From contig OY987271.1 of assembly GCA_963920665.1 (NCBI GenBank), forward strand, positions 11,597,350 to 11,661,349: 64,000 nucleotides of DNA, read 5' to 3'. Below, one piece after another: positions 33,944-47,769 of this stretch. Position numbers and translations under genes: made by a program. Below the pieces are notes generated by a model that saw only the letters and a program-made list of their open reading frames with translations, had not been told where the DNA came from and did not search any database. How positions within the stretch are numbered: position 1 is the first letter of the stretch; the number at the start of each line of letters is the position of its first letter. The DNA is from Straminergon stramineum (taxonomy: Eukaryota; Streptophyta; Bryopsida; Hypnales; Calliergonaceae).

Positions 33944-35554
33944 TTGACACCAACAAATAAAGCTATGGAGGTCTACAATGATTCAAAAGAGGAAGGCAAA
34001 GGAGAAGACATGGTAAGTTTCAATGACATTATGGATGTTGTTGACTATGCTGCAGATGCTTTTGAAGTCTCATGCATAAATCATGTGAATGACCTTAATG
34101 CACGCAGATGTCGTCGATGTTTTGCTACAGTAGTAGAGTTGGCTAGATGTAGGATGACTATAATGTCTCTTGAGAGTTCTAACATAGAGTATAACTTGGA
34201 AAGTCAGAATTCTATTACTATTGATGGACCAATGTGGGAGGACATATGTGAGTGTAAATTTAGCACAATTTAGGGTGGACATGAAGTTGTCATTATTCAC
34301 TTGAGTTTCGACTCGGAGGAGGATATAGACATTGATTGATTACACTCATTTGGAATCATTTTTTGAACATACCATGTAATTGCATTTGTATTCTTGAAGT
34401 ACATGTTACAAATTCTGAGTGTATCTTTCATTTTCAATTTGATTTTGTTATTCCAAATTCAAGAATGTTGATTATTTTTCATTCTTGCACAAATAGATGG
34501 ATGCCTCTCCTACAATATTGTCACAGAATGAGACCATATTGGAAACCCAAAACAACAATGACACTCTTCAATCAGACATTAAAGATGAAGATGAAGGAGA
34601 GTTTATGGAAGAGGAGGTAGTGGTAGACATCTTGGAAGAAGAAGAAGAAGAAGACAAAGACTTGAACAAGGATAAATTGCAGTTATACCGCAAGGTGGAT
34701 TTTGTGAAGACCATCGCTTATTTAAGGATGAAGCCCGATCACCTTTCTCGACTACAGATCCTATTTTGTTGAATGGTGGCCATGCCTATAGTAAGGCCAA
34801 CACTTGCATGTGATTTGAAGTTGCTAAAACAAGAGTTCAATAAAGGATACCGAAATCGAGCCATGATTTTTTATGTCACCATAACAAATGAAGTCGGAGA
34901 GAATTCAACATTCATGGTGTCCTGTTGTAATTCGGTACATATTGTAAAAACATATTATTATATGTTTTGTTCAATAACTTTATAGTAACACTGTGGGGTT
35001 GAGAAGCTTAAAGGTGATATTATCCTGTGAAGATGTATAAGTGGATGGGTTTGCCTTAAACCTTCATTCAACCTTATTAGTGAGTTTGTTTTCTACTTTG
35101 TACTTCAAATGTCAAATTGGAGGTTTTTTCTGAGTCTCAAGATGAAGAGCTTTAACCAGACGCTGAGTTTGAGCTTTCACTTTTACAGTTGCCAGATCAA
35201 TCTCTTTTGCTGTGGGATTTTAGACGTCCTCGAGAAGAAGACGAACCGTCTCTACTGCCAAAACGACCTCGTGTGAAGCGGCGATGGTACAGAAATCTTG
35301 ATGTTGATGCTTGAGTGTTGGTGATCTTGCTTTAAGTCGAATGTGTTGAACCAGATATTCGTGAAGTGACGTTTGAGGCGAGTTATGAAGACAAAAACAA
35401 GGACTAATATTTTTGTATGATTCGGCATGTGGAGGGTAGTCGTGACTATCAACGATGGTTGAAAGGGCCTGTCAATCCTTTGACAAAAGTTGAACGTGCA
35501 CAATATGTTGCTTAAATTGTCAAACGCATTCTTAAGTTTCTTCAAATTGAGTGA
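33944..35554 (+). pseudogene. Decayed gene of unknown family
   Basis: Plus-strand coding-like blocks occur in sequence. 33944-34273 is moderately acidic. 34497-34772 has a run of glutamates (VVDILEEEEEEDKD) followed by LQLYRKVDFVKTIAYLRMKPDHLSRL. 35110-35310 reads LQLPDQSLLLWDF then RRPREEDEPSLLPKRPRVKRRW. 35350-35554 reads IRHVEGSRDYQRWLKGPVNPLTKVE..IVKRILKFLQIE. In the last two blocks TAA triplets sit where CAA (Gln) would fit, so C-to-T change explains them. An arginine/lysine-rich segment suggests a nuclear protein. Whether this was a host gene, a captured gene or a transposon gene is unknown. Confidence 0.4.
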
Positions 35555-35899
35555 AGCTTTGATAAGAACTTTGTTTTTTTACCTCTAGTTGATATTTGTT
35601 AAGTTTTAGTTCTTATAGTTATGTTTTGAATGTTTATTGAAATCATAGTGGGTGATTGTATTTACCGAAAGTGAAATTGGAAGAATTTTAGTTAAAAAGG
35701 ACTACGATTTGGAGTGAATGTGAATGGAAAAGTGATTAGAATATTAGGTGGGCCTTGGTAGGGGCATGAGCTGAAGTGCCTCCACCTCTCACTTTAGATG
35801 AGGAGGGAAAGGTGGGATGAAGAATCTTAAGGAAGGAAGGAGTGTGTTGGTTGTTGAGGTTAAGGGGGCAGATTTTGATTTGATGTAGCTCATTGAGCA
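35555..35899. other. Intergenic DNA, nothing recognised
   Basis: AT-rich DNA between the decayed gene and the LTR-like block. No signal was seen. Confidence 0.4.
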
Positions 35900-38049
35900 T
35901 TGATCTTTTGAAATGAAAACTTTGTCATCTGATTCCTTGTGATGTAACCTTTCAAAATTGTACTTGCAAGTTAAATTTGGATTTGTGAATTAAAAGTTAT
36001 AGAGTTTTGAAGTTGAGAAGACCCAAGGCTCTCCATTGAGAAGAACACAGGCTTCTTTGAGCCATAACTTTTGAAGTAATTCTTAACTTTTTTTCATATT
36101 TGAAGGGAGTGTATATCATTGTAGTAGCTTTCTAAAGAGTTATCACTCATCTGATTTGGAGCTTGGAGGAAAAAGTTATGAGGAGTTGAAGGTTTGGAAG
36201 AAATTTGGTATTCGGGAGAAGCAAGGTTGAAACTTGTGGTGGCTACAACTTTGGATTTGTTTGTCATATGACTTTAAAAGTTTTTGAAGAGTTAGTTTGT
36301 AAAATTTTCTATTCATAATGAGTTCATTTACTTGATTTGGACTCATATTGAAAAAGTTATGAATTGTGAAAGATAGGAGGGTGGACTACCTTCATAGTTT
36401 AGAAAACCGAGACTTTGTTCCTCATTAACTTTTGGACAGAGTTTTAGTTTTTGAAGAAAATTTTCCAAGCTGTAGATAGCAGTTTAGAATTCTAAATTGT
36501 TATCACACTTGCAATTTGGGTTTGTAATTCAAAAGTTATAAAAGATTATAGAGGTAGTAATTCGTTGCCAAGGGAATTCAGAAACGTCTACTTTGCACTC
36601 TAATAACTTTTGGACAGTAGTTTAGTTAAACTTGAAATTTGAAAAGTATCTTGCTTGTGAAATTAGCTTTCCAAAATGCTATTACACTAAGTACTTAGAG
36701 ACTTAAGCCATTTATGGCACTAAGAACAAGGTCATAGCTAGTGTGGAGTGTAGTTTTTGTCGTGCCCCTTAGTGACACTTACCACCTTAAATTCACCTTC
36801 CAATGCTTTCCAAGCACTTAACACTTTAGTGGCACCAAGGGTCACGTTCTCCTAACACTACACATGCCACGCACATCCAATGTTAGTCTTTCATTCCAAC
36901 TCTTTGTGCTAAGTCCCAGTCACCGGGACTACTAGTACACACACACACGCATCATGACACCGGAGCATGTTACTTGGTAACATGGGGCGGAACTTCCATC
37001 TTATTGTGTAAAGACCCATCGTGGCACTACTCACCATGGTCCTAACCGCCCTTAAGTGTCATCCCAACTCCATACTAGGCTCCTTGTGTATTTGCTACTT
37101 TCCACTTTGTCACTAACTAGGACTCACCATTCGGGACACCTCAACATAGCCTAGCAAGGAATGGGACTCCACCCAACCGGTGCCACGGGACACCCACAAG
37201 TGTCCCATGGTGCCTTGGAGTAGTGGTGACCCCACACCACCAACCTTGAGTCACCGGGACTCACCAAGGCTTCAAGAGGGAGTGAGGAGGGAGACCAACC
37301 CCTCCTATAGTACTCTCTGTGAGATTCGGCAAACCCCCCCTCTTATATGTCAAAGGGAACTCCCAAAACCACTTTGGTTTTGGAAGACCACCCCATTTCT
37401 CCCGATTCGCCCTAGTTTGGGACTCCCGAACTTCCACCCGGCATAACTTTGCGGTCCGGGCTTCAAATTCACATGCGAGCCCATTTTCGACATCTACTCG
37501 ACGAGTAGATGCCAATGCACTACTCACTTGCCCCATTTGGACAAGTACTCGCAAAGTTATCACCCTCCAAAGATTCGGGTCCACCGGGAGAGGCGTCACG
37601 CCTTCATCATGGCGCTTCTCTTGGCCATAACTTGAGGCTCCTACCTTAAAACCTCGTAATGCTTGTCAATCTAGCATCCTTGTGTTCTTAGCTTTCCAAG
37701 GATATGCTACATGACATACTTCATGGAGGGATTCCTCATGAACCCCTCCCTCCTAGCCCTTAAGTGTCTAGGCGCCACCGGGACACCCCCACCTTTGAAC
37801 GCCCATAACTTTTGACTCACAAGTTCAAATCACGCGTTCTTTGGACGGCTAGAAGCGTCTCCTCGAGACCTTTCCAAGCATGTATCACACGCCCCCAAAT
37901 CCGTCCGGATTAGAGCACTAACACGCTCTGATCACTCGGAATTCCTAGTCTCCCTCACCTCATCTCTTGCAAGGCTTGGGGAGTCACCCCCAATGTCCCC
38001 CCTGCTCACCAAGGTGGCACGGGCACGCCTTATGATGAGGGTCGTGACA
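35900..38049 (-). repeat. Probable gypsy-type LTR, minus orientation
   Basis: On the minus strand the block begins TGTCACGACCCTC at 38049, a start typical of plant Ty3/gypsy LTRs. It is unusually GC-rich at 36700-38049 with repeated 'caccgggac' words. It also contains several 'ataacttttg(g/a)' words followed by 'acagt' or 'actcac' (36020-36620, 37800-37815), a style common in gypsy LTRs. Open frames at 37180-37630 reflect the base composition. The left boundary, primer site and partner LTR were not found, so it may be a solo LTR. Confidence 0.4.
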
Positions 38050-39209
38050 CGTAGGGACCTAGAACATTGGTTTTCTTTGTAGAGGATTATGGGGTTTTTT
38101 GACCTAGGCACCCTATTATAGTGGAGGGCTAATTTTTGAATTGAGAGGACACCGTCAATGTCACTAGGAGACAAGAAGAGGGTGGATACAAACCCACCCT
38201 CCGCAACCCCCAACTACGACTTTTTGAAAGGGCACAATAGTTACAATACATTTTGGTTGTCATGGATCAATTGCACCTATTCTTCAAGATCTTAGGGTCA
38301 TATCCAATTCCTTAATGAGACCCTTGTACATAGTTTTATAAAAAAATATATAAAGGGTAGGATGCTAGCCGAGCGTAGAGGGGAGCATCATTTATGCCGT
38401 TGCAATCACACAATGGATGTTTTCAGCCATGGTACTTTAGTGGCCCATGGTTAATAGCCCTCTCCATTATCAAACCAACAATAAAGGTTTGACTTTTGGA
38501 CCATTGCGTAGGTACCATCCCATGAGCTAGTAACAAAGGTAAGAATGCCATCGACAACCAATTGAAGATCCTTTAGGAACTCTGAGTATTGAAGTCTTAG
38601 ACCATCTTTTTCCTTCTCTCTTTTTCTCCTTTTTCTCTTGTCTTTTTTATATCTTTTAGTCCAAAGTCACTCCATTATGGGAGGAAGGCGAATTTGAAAT
38701 ATTTTTTAGCTATAGGCCAAATTTGCTCCAATACAAGCGGATAGGGGTGTCTCTTTCTCCTATTTCTATCTTCCCCTTTAGTTCCAAACTTACTCTATCA
38801 AGGGAGGAATAATGGATATTTATCCTTTATTATCTATAGATCCAAGTCACCTCCAATTGAGGTAGATGGGAAATAACAAGAAAATTCAAAATGAGATAAT
38901 TAAACAAAGAGTCCGACTACGAGACAAGAGGTCCACTTGTCTTCGTCACATCCGATCAATGGGTCAGCCACAAGCCTTGTTACCCTTATGATCCAAAGTG
39001 GTTTGCTTCCACTAATTCTTGAACATAGGTTGTATAGGTTGTGTAGTACAAATAGAGAACGATGCAATCTGAGGGCTTGTAATAATGGCTGTGGATTCCG
39101 AGATGATTGCTACTATAACATATTTGATTGTATAGATGACAATGTATCCATGATAACAAGAGAATTCTAAGTTCTATGATTTTCAATCCTACCGTAGATG
39201 GCCACCATA
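38050..39209. other. Intergenic DNA, nothing recognised
   Basis: No gene. Short frames at 37932-38213 and 38937-39186 lack domains. 'ccatt' and 'tccttt' words recur around 38580-38860 without a clear period. Confidence 0.4.
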
Positions 39210-41551
39210 TGTAAGCCCTCGATTTGTCATTAGGAAATCTGTTTTCTTTTTTTGTATTTTGTTGTTTTGAGTATAGTTATATATACAAAAAGCCCCAAAC
39301 AAAGTGTAGAACCAAAATAGGTACGTTACATACTAATATAGCATTTGGTCTAAAATTAAAATATTACAACTAAAATACCCCAAACCACCACTTGTATTTA
39401 GGTTAGAACCCTATCACTAGAAAATTGCATTACAATAAATGCAAATTTTGCATTTTGGAGCAGAAAATGGAAAAATGCATCACTTGGATTTTGTTGAAGG
39501 CAACGCACTTTTCTACTAGTGTATTAATTGTGATAAATTAGAGAATTATGTGGTATTGGTAGAATAGGCTCAAACTCTGCATGCGAGAAACATGTCTAGA
39601 CTAAAATTAGTCGAGGGAACCCTAGTGAGGTATTTAGGTCAATTTCCGATGATAGATTCTAGTTTTCCATTTCATTGATGAAATAGTAGAACCCCAACAT
39701 TCGCCTATAGGAGTTAATTATACCAAGATGGAACTATAGAGGAATCTACAGCCAAAGAAGGGTAACAATAGATTAAGATCATGACCGGGACTCAACGGTG
39801 AAGTTGGTTTGCCAAGATTTCCTCCGATATAAAAGATTCTCCGAGCATTGATATTTAAACAAAGAGATGGATTTTATTCTCCCTAGGTCAATGTGTAGAG
39901 TAAAAATATGAGCCTACACATGTGTTGTGAGATTCTATGAGAGATTCCACAAAAAAATTCAGAATTTTTCGATAGTTAAAAGATGCTCTTCCAAATGGTC
40001 AACTACATAAACCTATGATTGGAGGACAATACAAAACCATAGATTTTTCAAGAGTACTTAGGAGTGAATTTTCAAGGCCCTAAAAGACTCAAGATGGTAG
40101 CACAAAATATTTACGGTGCAAGGGACCCACAAGACCTCAAAAGCTCAAAAAAAAATACCAACAAGCAAAAAAGTACACCCAAAAACACTGTTCTAGGCCT
40201 TTAAACGCTAAATTCTATATAATAAGTTGAATCCAAAGGACCCAAATACAATAATGGGGGTGGTTTGAGAGGAGAAGGGTTGCCCTTTATATTTTCTTTC
40301 TTAGGCACCCACTTCCTCTCATTCATCCAAAGGTAACCTTATCACTTTGGATTGTCATCCTCATCTTTTAGGATTTTCACTTTCAACATTGGTCCAAAAA
40401 CCTAAATTTTGGAAATTAACTTCAAATCACATACGGATTACGTCATTGACTTTAGAAGTACATTTTTAGTTGGAATGAACTCCTCACCCCTTTTTCTATC
40501 TCCAAAATCTTGACGAAATCCAAAGCCAACTTAACACCAAATCAAATAAACACCCAAATTTTGAAATATGACTTTTCTAACAAAAATAGCTAGCCTAGGC
40601 TTTTAAGTAAATACGGGGAGTAAGAAAAGACCTATCTTTGACCTCATACCACTTTCATATGCTCCCAATCCACTAATCAACTCCACCGTAATCTTTAATT
40701 TATGTTGGTTATCGTAGAATCTTGCAAGTTTGGGCAATTCTGACTATTAGAATGTCCTAAAACTTGTGGAGGCATCTTATTAACATAAACAAATCTAGTC
40801 TAATTTTTAATTTTTACCGCCACCTAGGTAATTTCTAGAAATTTCCCATCATAGATTTGGATAGTTGACCGTCTGAAAGAGCATCTTCTAACTATAAAAA
40901 AATTCCAAATTTTTTTGTAGAACCTCTCATGGAATCCCACAATACATGTATAACTTCATATTCTTACTCTACACATTAGCCTAGGGGGAATAAAATCTAA
41001 CCTCTCGTTTAAATATCAATGTCTAAGGAATCTTTCACACCGGAGGAAATCTTGGTGAATCATCTTCATCATTGAATCCCTAACATGATTTTAATCCAAA
41101 GTCACCCTCCTTTGGCTATAGATTCCTCTATTCTCCCATCTTGGTGAAATGAACTTCTATAGGCAAACAACTGAGGTTTTGCTATTTTATCGATGAAATG
41201 GGGAAATAAGAACCTATCGCCAGGAACTAACCTAAATACCTACTCGAGTTCCCTTGACCAATATTAGCCTAGACATCTCTCTTGTATACAAAGTTTAAGC
41301 CAATTCTAACAATAACACATAATCTTCTAATTTACCACCATTAGTTGGGTTCTAATCTATATACAAGTGGTGATTTGAAATATTCTAATTATAACACTCT
41401 ATTTGAATACCAAATTCTATATTGATATGGAACATACCTATTTTGGTTCTACATTCTTTGGGGGGCTTTTTGTATTTAAAATTACACTCAAAGTGACAAA
41501 ATAAAAAATTAATAAAGTAGTGAGTCCCTGGTGACAAATTGGGGGCTCACA
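39210..41551. mobile_element. Foldback element with 700-800-bp inverted arms
   Basis: The left arm (39210-40024) and right arm (40846-41551) are inverted copies along their whole length. The ends read tgtaagccctcgatttgtca and, complemented, tgtgagcccccaatttgtca. Further in, both share 'ggaatcta.agccaaag', 'gatttcctccg', 'cattgatatttaaac' and 'agatgctctt'. The ~820-bp spacer is AT-rich and non-coding. Long arms suggest a non-autonomous Mutator-like or Foldback element, or two LTRs in opposite orientation. No target duplication was seen. Confidence 0.7.
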
Positions 41552-44500
41552 TTATGCAACAAAAATTAGGAAAAAAATAACCCCTTAAAGAGGTTGTTTT
41601 CCTTTGATAAGTTCCCCTCAATGGAACTCATAGCCTTTTTGAGAAACAATGGCGACTATTTAGTATAATACATAAGGTGTTATTACTGTATTAATCAATT
41701 TTCAACAATGATATGTGATCACTTGATGGTGCAATTCTTTGAGGTTTTAAACCATTGAGAGGATGATTTACAAGAGGACATTCAAAAAATATTAATATTA
41801 GGCTCGGAAATACATTGTTTATAACCATGTGCATCATATCAAATTATTATTGCAACATACATATAAATAAAGGTGATAAGTTATATGGATTTTTATTTGG
41901 TCAGATACCAAATTGCACAATGGTCTCAAATGAAGAAAATATGAGAATAGACTTTGAGGATGAACAAGACCTTTGTAATGGTGCTCAATACTCCAAGGTG
42001 TTATCCCAAATCTAGAAGAGCACAAAAGCAAGTGTTTAAAGAGAAAAGAAATTCAATATAGCCAACCAAAAGACTTAGGGTACATCCATTCATAGATTAT
42101 AATTTAGTCTCTCTTTTATTGAAAAATGAGAATAACATCCAAATTCTAGAAGACCTTTCAAACAAGAATAGAGGTAATAACTCCTGATACCAATTTAAAG
42201 CACATGGTAGACCAAGATAAGAAGTAGGGAAAAGCCCTAAAAGTGGCTAAGTTAGATTTTATTAAAGAACACCCCCCCCCCCTCGAAGAATGTGCAAATA
42301 ATAGGTGCCTCAATACTTTCTAGGAAAGATTCAAGAAAAGAAGTCAGGGTAACAAGTTGTAAGACAAGTAATGAAGTCTTATAGGCCTCTTACTACCAAT
42401 GCCTATCATATATGACATGGTTGATTCATTATCCATCTAGAACCAAAAAGAGGTTGGAATGCCTTGAAATTAAAGTTCGAGAGGCAAAAGCAAGATCTTA
42501 GATTTGTTGTACGATACCATGGCCTAGCAAGTTTACTCAAATTATCAACTTTTACTCAAATGACAATGGCAACAAAAATGTAAGGACAAGAGGTTGGAGT
42601 TCAAGAAACACTTGTAGAAAAAAGTATGAGAATTTTTTAATGGATTAGCAAAAAAATCCCTTCAAGTTTTCTAGTAGGGAGTGTATGGGATCCTAAACTA
42701 TTTTACCCTCCAAGCAATGGACTCCACTTCAAAACACTCAAAATTGCTCCAAAGCTCTAGAGCCAAATGACAGCAACATATATAAAATCCTTAAAATACT
42801 ACTTTCTACACCATTCCTTCATCGAACATGTATACTATGAGCTTAGAGCACATACCATGTTCAATTTGCCCTCAAAATCCCATACAAGACACCAAAATGG
42901 GCCCTAATGTCCCTAAGTGAGACCTAACCTAGAATTTCAAAACAACACCCAATCACTCAAAACACACCCAATCAACATTAATTGAATTAAATTTCACTTT
43001 GTCCTAATTTCATGTGTCCATTTTCCAAACAATTTTCCCAATTTCCTCAAGCAAATTTAAGTTCAATTACAAACATTTGAAAGCCAAGCATAATTGATCC
43101 CGAAAATCAATCCATTACATGTGCAACTTCAACACTAATGCTTATGCAAATTGAAACTCAAAGGTGTCTAGAAACAATTCTTTATTTAGAAAAAATCTTC
43201 AATAATCAAATCACTTGCCATTAATTCCATGGCTATGCAAGATTTCTCAAAGTATCATAATTTAATCCAAGTGAGGGTGTTAGCACACTAAGCAAAACTT
43301 CCTTACACTACCTTCTTATGTTATTTATTGTTTATCTATATTTATTTATTTCATCAAACATCCTCCAACTTAATCATCTTCCATGCTCTCAAAACTATAA
43401 AAATATAATACAAAAAGTAAACCAATTAAATACTGGAATTAACCATGGTCTGGCCAGATAACCCTAGAGCCTTGTCCTTATTGCCTCTTGGATTTCTAGA
43501 CACCATCGGATTGTCGACACCACATGGTGACATCCCAACTCTTTAGTGTTTGCTTTACAATTCTTCATCTACCTTCCCATTGTTCATTGTAGATTCACCA
43601 TGCACCTCGCTTTGAGAGGCTACATCCCCTTGATGGTGGTTTTCATGGTTATTCTTGCTCCCATTTCTTGAGTCCATCCTCTACTTCACCCAATTCAAAT
43701 TGTCATCTTCTCCTCATTTATTGTTAATTTGCTAATTTAGTATGAAATGTGCCAAATTAGTGCTAATTTGGTGTAAATTACGCCAATTCAGTGTAAACCC
43801 CCTAAATTATTGTAAAATCCTATAAATTACTTTTAAATTAATGTTTTACTATTTCTATCACTATTTTAGTATTTTCCTCACTACTTTATTGTTCAAGTAG
43901 TAATTTTAGTTTTACTCCCTTTTTCATTTTCTCTTCTTTCTTATTTTAGGGTTTTCACTTTACTTCTAGTTTCATTTTCTACGTGTACTATTTTGGTTTT
44001 AATTGACTTTTATATTTTTTATATTTCTTTTTTTTTTGGTTTGCAATATGATTTCTATTTAAATTCCTACTTATAGATTTTTATTTATTTTTTCATTTTA
44101 AATTTGTTATCCTTTAGATTTTTATTTATTTCTAATTTCATTTTCCTACTTAGTATCATTTTTGTTTTTATTTAGTCATCATTTTATCCTTTGTTGAATT
44201 TTGTTACTTTATCAAACCACACAATGGCCCTTCCCATGCTAGGAAGGTATTATGCTTTGCTAGAAGGATTCATTAGTTAATTCAACAATTGGAGGTGGTT
44301 TAGTAGCCATATAAGGCAATGTTGTTCATTGTAGATTTCTCCTTTCAACAAATGCAAAAGGACCCCTACCTCATTGGTAAAGAATTCTATGTTGTCAAAC
44401 CACAAGCATACATCCTTATCCTATGTGAAGGTTAGATTCAACATAAATTAAGTTATTTTTGTAAAAAGAAGTGCGACATGTTATCTTGAGAATGGTGTGA

Positions 44501-45053
44501 TGTGACATGGACCCCTGAGAATTTGATGTCAAAATTCAATTTTGGTACATGAGTGCTATATCAAACCTTCATGTACAGTACCCTCTAATAAGTCTTGCAA
44601 CCCCATCTCTAATTCTCTACCAAGTAGTTTTATTACAAAACATATTCTTGGTAGGTTAATTTAGATATTTGATTGAGACTTTTTGCCTTGGACAAGGTGA
44701 GTTATGTACCTTGTTGTAACTCATTTCACTTTTTAGAAATATCTCTTTTTGTGAGAGGTGGTTAATTTTGAAAACACTAAGTTGAATTCAAAGGTACTAT
44801 GCTACATTTGAAATTTTCATTGTAGGAGATCACAGGTAGTAGATGTCAACCAACTTTGGAGTTGAGAGGATCAACATTACTGCATGCATGCTTCTAGTGA
44901 TCATTGTTTGTAGACATTGCCTAGAAGTTTTATGAGAAAAGATTGATGTTTGTCTAGAATATTGTGTATGTGATGTTGCTAGGAGTTCTATAAGAAAACT
45001 TCGCAAAGTTCTAAGTAGTATTAGTTAACTTTGCATCATGACATAATATGAAA
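41552..45053. other. Intergenic DNA, nothing coding recognised
   Basis: A run of 12 C's lies at 42271-42282. At 43725-43850 'aaatta' and 'taaatt' words with 'gtgtaaa' recur loosely. No domain-bearing ORF was found. The segment just left of 45054 may carry unrecognisable remains of the Tc1-type transposase. Confidence 0.4.
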
Positions 45054-45287
45054 GTCATTGACTAGATACCAAATTCTTTTGACATCAATCCTATAGAAAT
45101 CCTATGGAACCAAGTCAAAGATCGAATGCAAAGAAGACTTAGACCCCATGACAAAGACCAAATGTGGACATCAATGAATTTGGCTTGGGAGGAAATACCT
45201 CAAGAAAGTATCAAAAAGTTAATTTCTCCAATGCCAAACCGAATGCAAGTTGTGATGGTAGCTCAAGGTGATAGTATTGGATGGTAG
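45054..45287 (+). pseudogene. Tc1-type transposase, C-terminal fragment (DDE_3)
   Basis: The plus-strand frame reads VID-stop-IPNSFDINPIEILWNQVK, then RRLRPHDKDQMWTSMNLAWE, EEIPQESIKKLISPMPNRMQ and a stop at 45285. It fits the end of Tc1/mariner-family DDE_3 transposases, where the third catalytic acid lies in the S-x-D-x-NPIE-x-LW motif and the tail has W-x2-IP and L-x2-SMP-x-R. A TAG at 45063 stands where Trp is usual. Upstream parts, with the first two catalytic aspartates, were not found. It is a dead 3' remnant. Confidence 0.7.
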
Positions 45288-47769
45288 TGGATGTACCACT
45301 TTGATGCAAAGTAGTTCCTAATGAACAAGACATAATGTAAAATTCATATTATAGCAGGCTTCTACAATACTAGAGCTTTAAAATAATACCCTATTTGATA
45401 GCATTTGTTCAAATTTTTTCTACATGAGCTTGTTTCCCTTTGCCTTGAACATCAATGAAAGAAAATTGCAAAATTACATAGAAGAAAACTTTACCTACAT
45501 AGTGTGAGTCTTTGTAACATGAAAGATGTGAACAATGATATTTCCTAAACACATGTGCAGTCAAATCTTAAAAATTCATCACATAGATTTTTCAATTAAT
45601 TATTATGCTAATCCGTGGAAAAAAAATAGTAATTCACCAAAAATGAAGTTCCTATTTTTTGATATTGAAATGTCATATGTTGGTTAAGGTTCCATAAAAC
45701 AATAAATTTAATAGGATATAGAGTTAAAAAGGAAAATTTTTGAAGGGTTTCATAGCAGGGCTGCAAGAGTATTCTTGGAGGGTACCAGTACAGTATTCCC
45801 TTTGCTGTCCATTCTTTACCAATTACTTATTTCTCCTTCCAAAGACCCACAGACCAACAACTGGCACTTTGAGGATCCCCACTTTACCTCACAGACTGAT
45901 ACGAAAAGGTTGAATCTGCCTGGAGCAATAAAACTGAAGCATTCTTTCTTTTGTTCAAAGAAAAACAAGGTGTATAGGGGAGGCAACCCATTTCTGACCA
46001 CTTAAGCATGTATACACATATTCGCAAGGGAAATTTCAGCAGTGGGAAGTTTTTCCATGTGCAGAAATAGAGTTCATAAGATTTTCATAATTTTTCAGAT
46101 TTTTATTTCTCAAAACATATTTACTATAAATTTTTTGGCTGAAGATTTTGCTCTACCCATATTGGTCATATATACCTTTTTATTTCCGACCAAGGGCTGG
46201 TTGCAAAATCCAACAAGAGTTCATTGCAATATTAAAAGTCTTGTAGCCAATCATACTGCGCCACAACTGCGCTGGGAATTGTGCCAGCATTAATCATTGT
46301 AATCACCTACTGCTAAAAATTACTCCACCCTTACGTTGCCAGAAGGGGACAGTGATCAGGAATGGGTTGCCTCCCCCAGTTCCATTTGTTTTAAAAAAAA
46401 TTGAGAACAAAGGGGTGACAGAGGGCTGAATATCTTCTGCTTCGCCCAACTACCCAAAGGTGACAGGAACTTACCATAAGGCGAACAGTTGAGGTGGCAA
46501 CCCTACAAACACCCTCGCATATGATCTTTTCTTTAAAAAAATATTCCTTGTTTCCAAGAAAATGGAAACTGTACACGCCAATCTAAGCTTCAGTTTCTGA
46601 GCCCAACCACCAAATGGTGACAAGGTGATCAACTGCGGACGCAGACGGAACGACAAACACCCTCACAAATTATTTAAGAATATTGATACACCAATTCATA
46701 TATTGTTGCCCAATGAAAAGAACATACAGTCACACATGCTAGTTACATGCTTTTTGTTTGAAAAACATACTTTGTAAACTTTCGCCCAACCTTTATACAG
46801 TCCAACTACCATAAGGTGATAAAAAAATTCAAAAGGAAGGTCTTCCAAGGTAAAGTGATCTCTGATATAACCAAGCAAATTTCACTCACTGCTGTAGCAT
46901 CCATAATTCTGGGTCAGTGAGATTTGATTTTTTTAGTAACCCAGACAAGGTATGGCTGTAACTAGATGAAGTTCTTGAATAACATTTGAATGTTGAAAAC
47001 AAACATTATATGACCTCGATAGGTAGATTTTTGACACCGAAACAGCATTTCAATGTCCAGTCTTTGAGCATTCTGCAATGAGTATCTATTTGTTGTTATG
47101 TCACTTTTGGGGGTACATGCTTGCTCTTCAGGGTCCACCCTTGCCTTTCAGGTAGATGTACACCCTGGGGTAGGTAGAGTACTGACTAGCACGAGAGTCA
47201 ACTGAAGAAATTATCTGCAAAGCATAAAGTCTTATTGATCCCGAAGGAGTCACTCATAAATAGCTCTAATCAAATTGAGCCTACACCGGACAGATTAGAC
47301 CACTGACTCATGGTCTACCCGGATGATGCTAAATTGCTGCTAGTAATACAGTATTTGGATAAGAATAGTCTACGTAGGAAGAATAAATTAGACTCCTGTG
47401 TTTGGACATGTAGCAATTACCAGACCCTAATCCTAATACACGTCTCTGAACCTCAATACGGAGTCAGAATATACAAGAGTAGAAAATCTGAGGTCCATCA
47501 AGTCGGACTCTCTGGGCTGCGTTTCCCTTCGATAATAGCAGCAAGTCTTCTCTTCGACCTGCAGGGCTCGCTAAATCTCACAACCCGCGGTGCAGTTCCT
47601 GAAAAATACATGTGTACTAACTCCTACTCCGAATCTGTAATGATATAGTACCTAGCCATGCTCAGATGGCTCAAAAAATAACAAATGGAACAGAAGCACA
47701 ATCATTCAATGTTTGTTCCCTAATTCAATCAATTGTTTGTATGCTAAAAATGAGCAATGAGTGTCAATA
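45288..47769. other. Intergenic DNA and probable HHP 3' UTR
   Basis: No domain-bearing ORF. The last few hundred bases before 47770 should hold the 3' UTR of the minus-strand HHP gene, but no poly(A) signal could be chosen with confidence. 'aaatggtgacaaggtgatc' at 46612 and 'taccataaggtgataaaa' at 46808 are short repeated phrases of unknown meaning, as is 'caccaccctcrca'-like text near 46508 and 46655. Confidence 0.4.
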
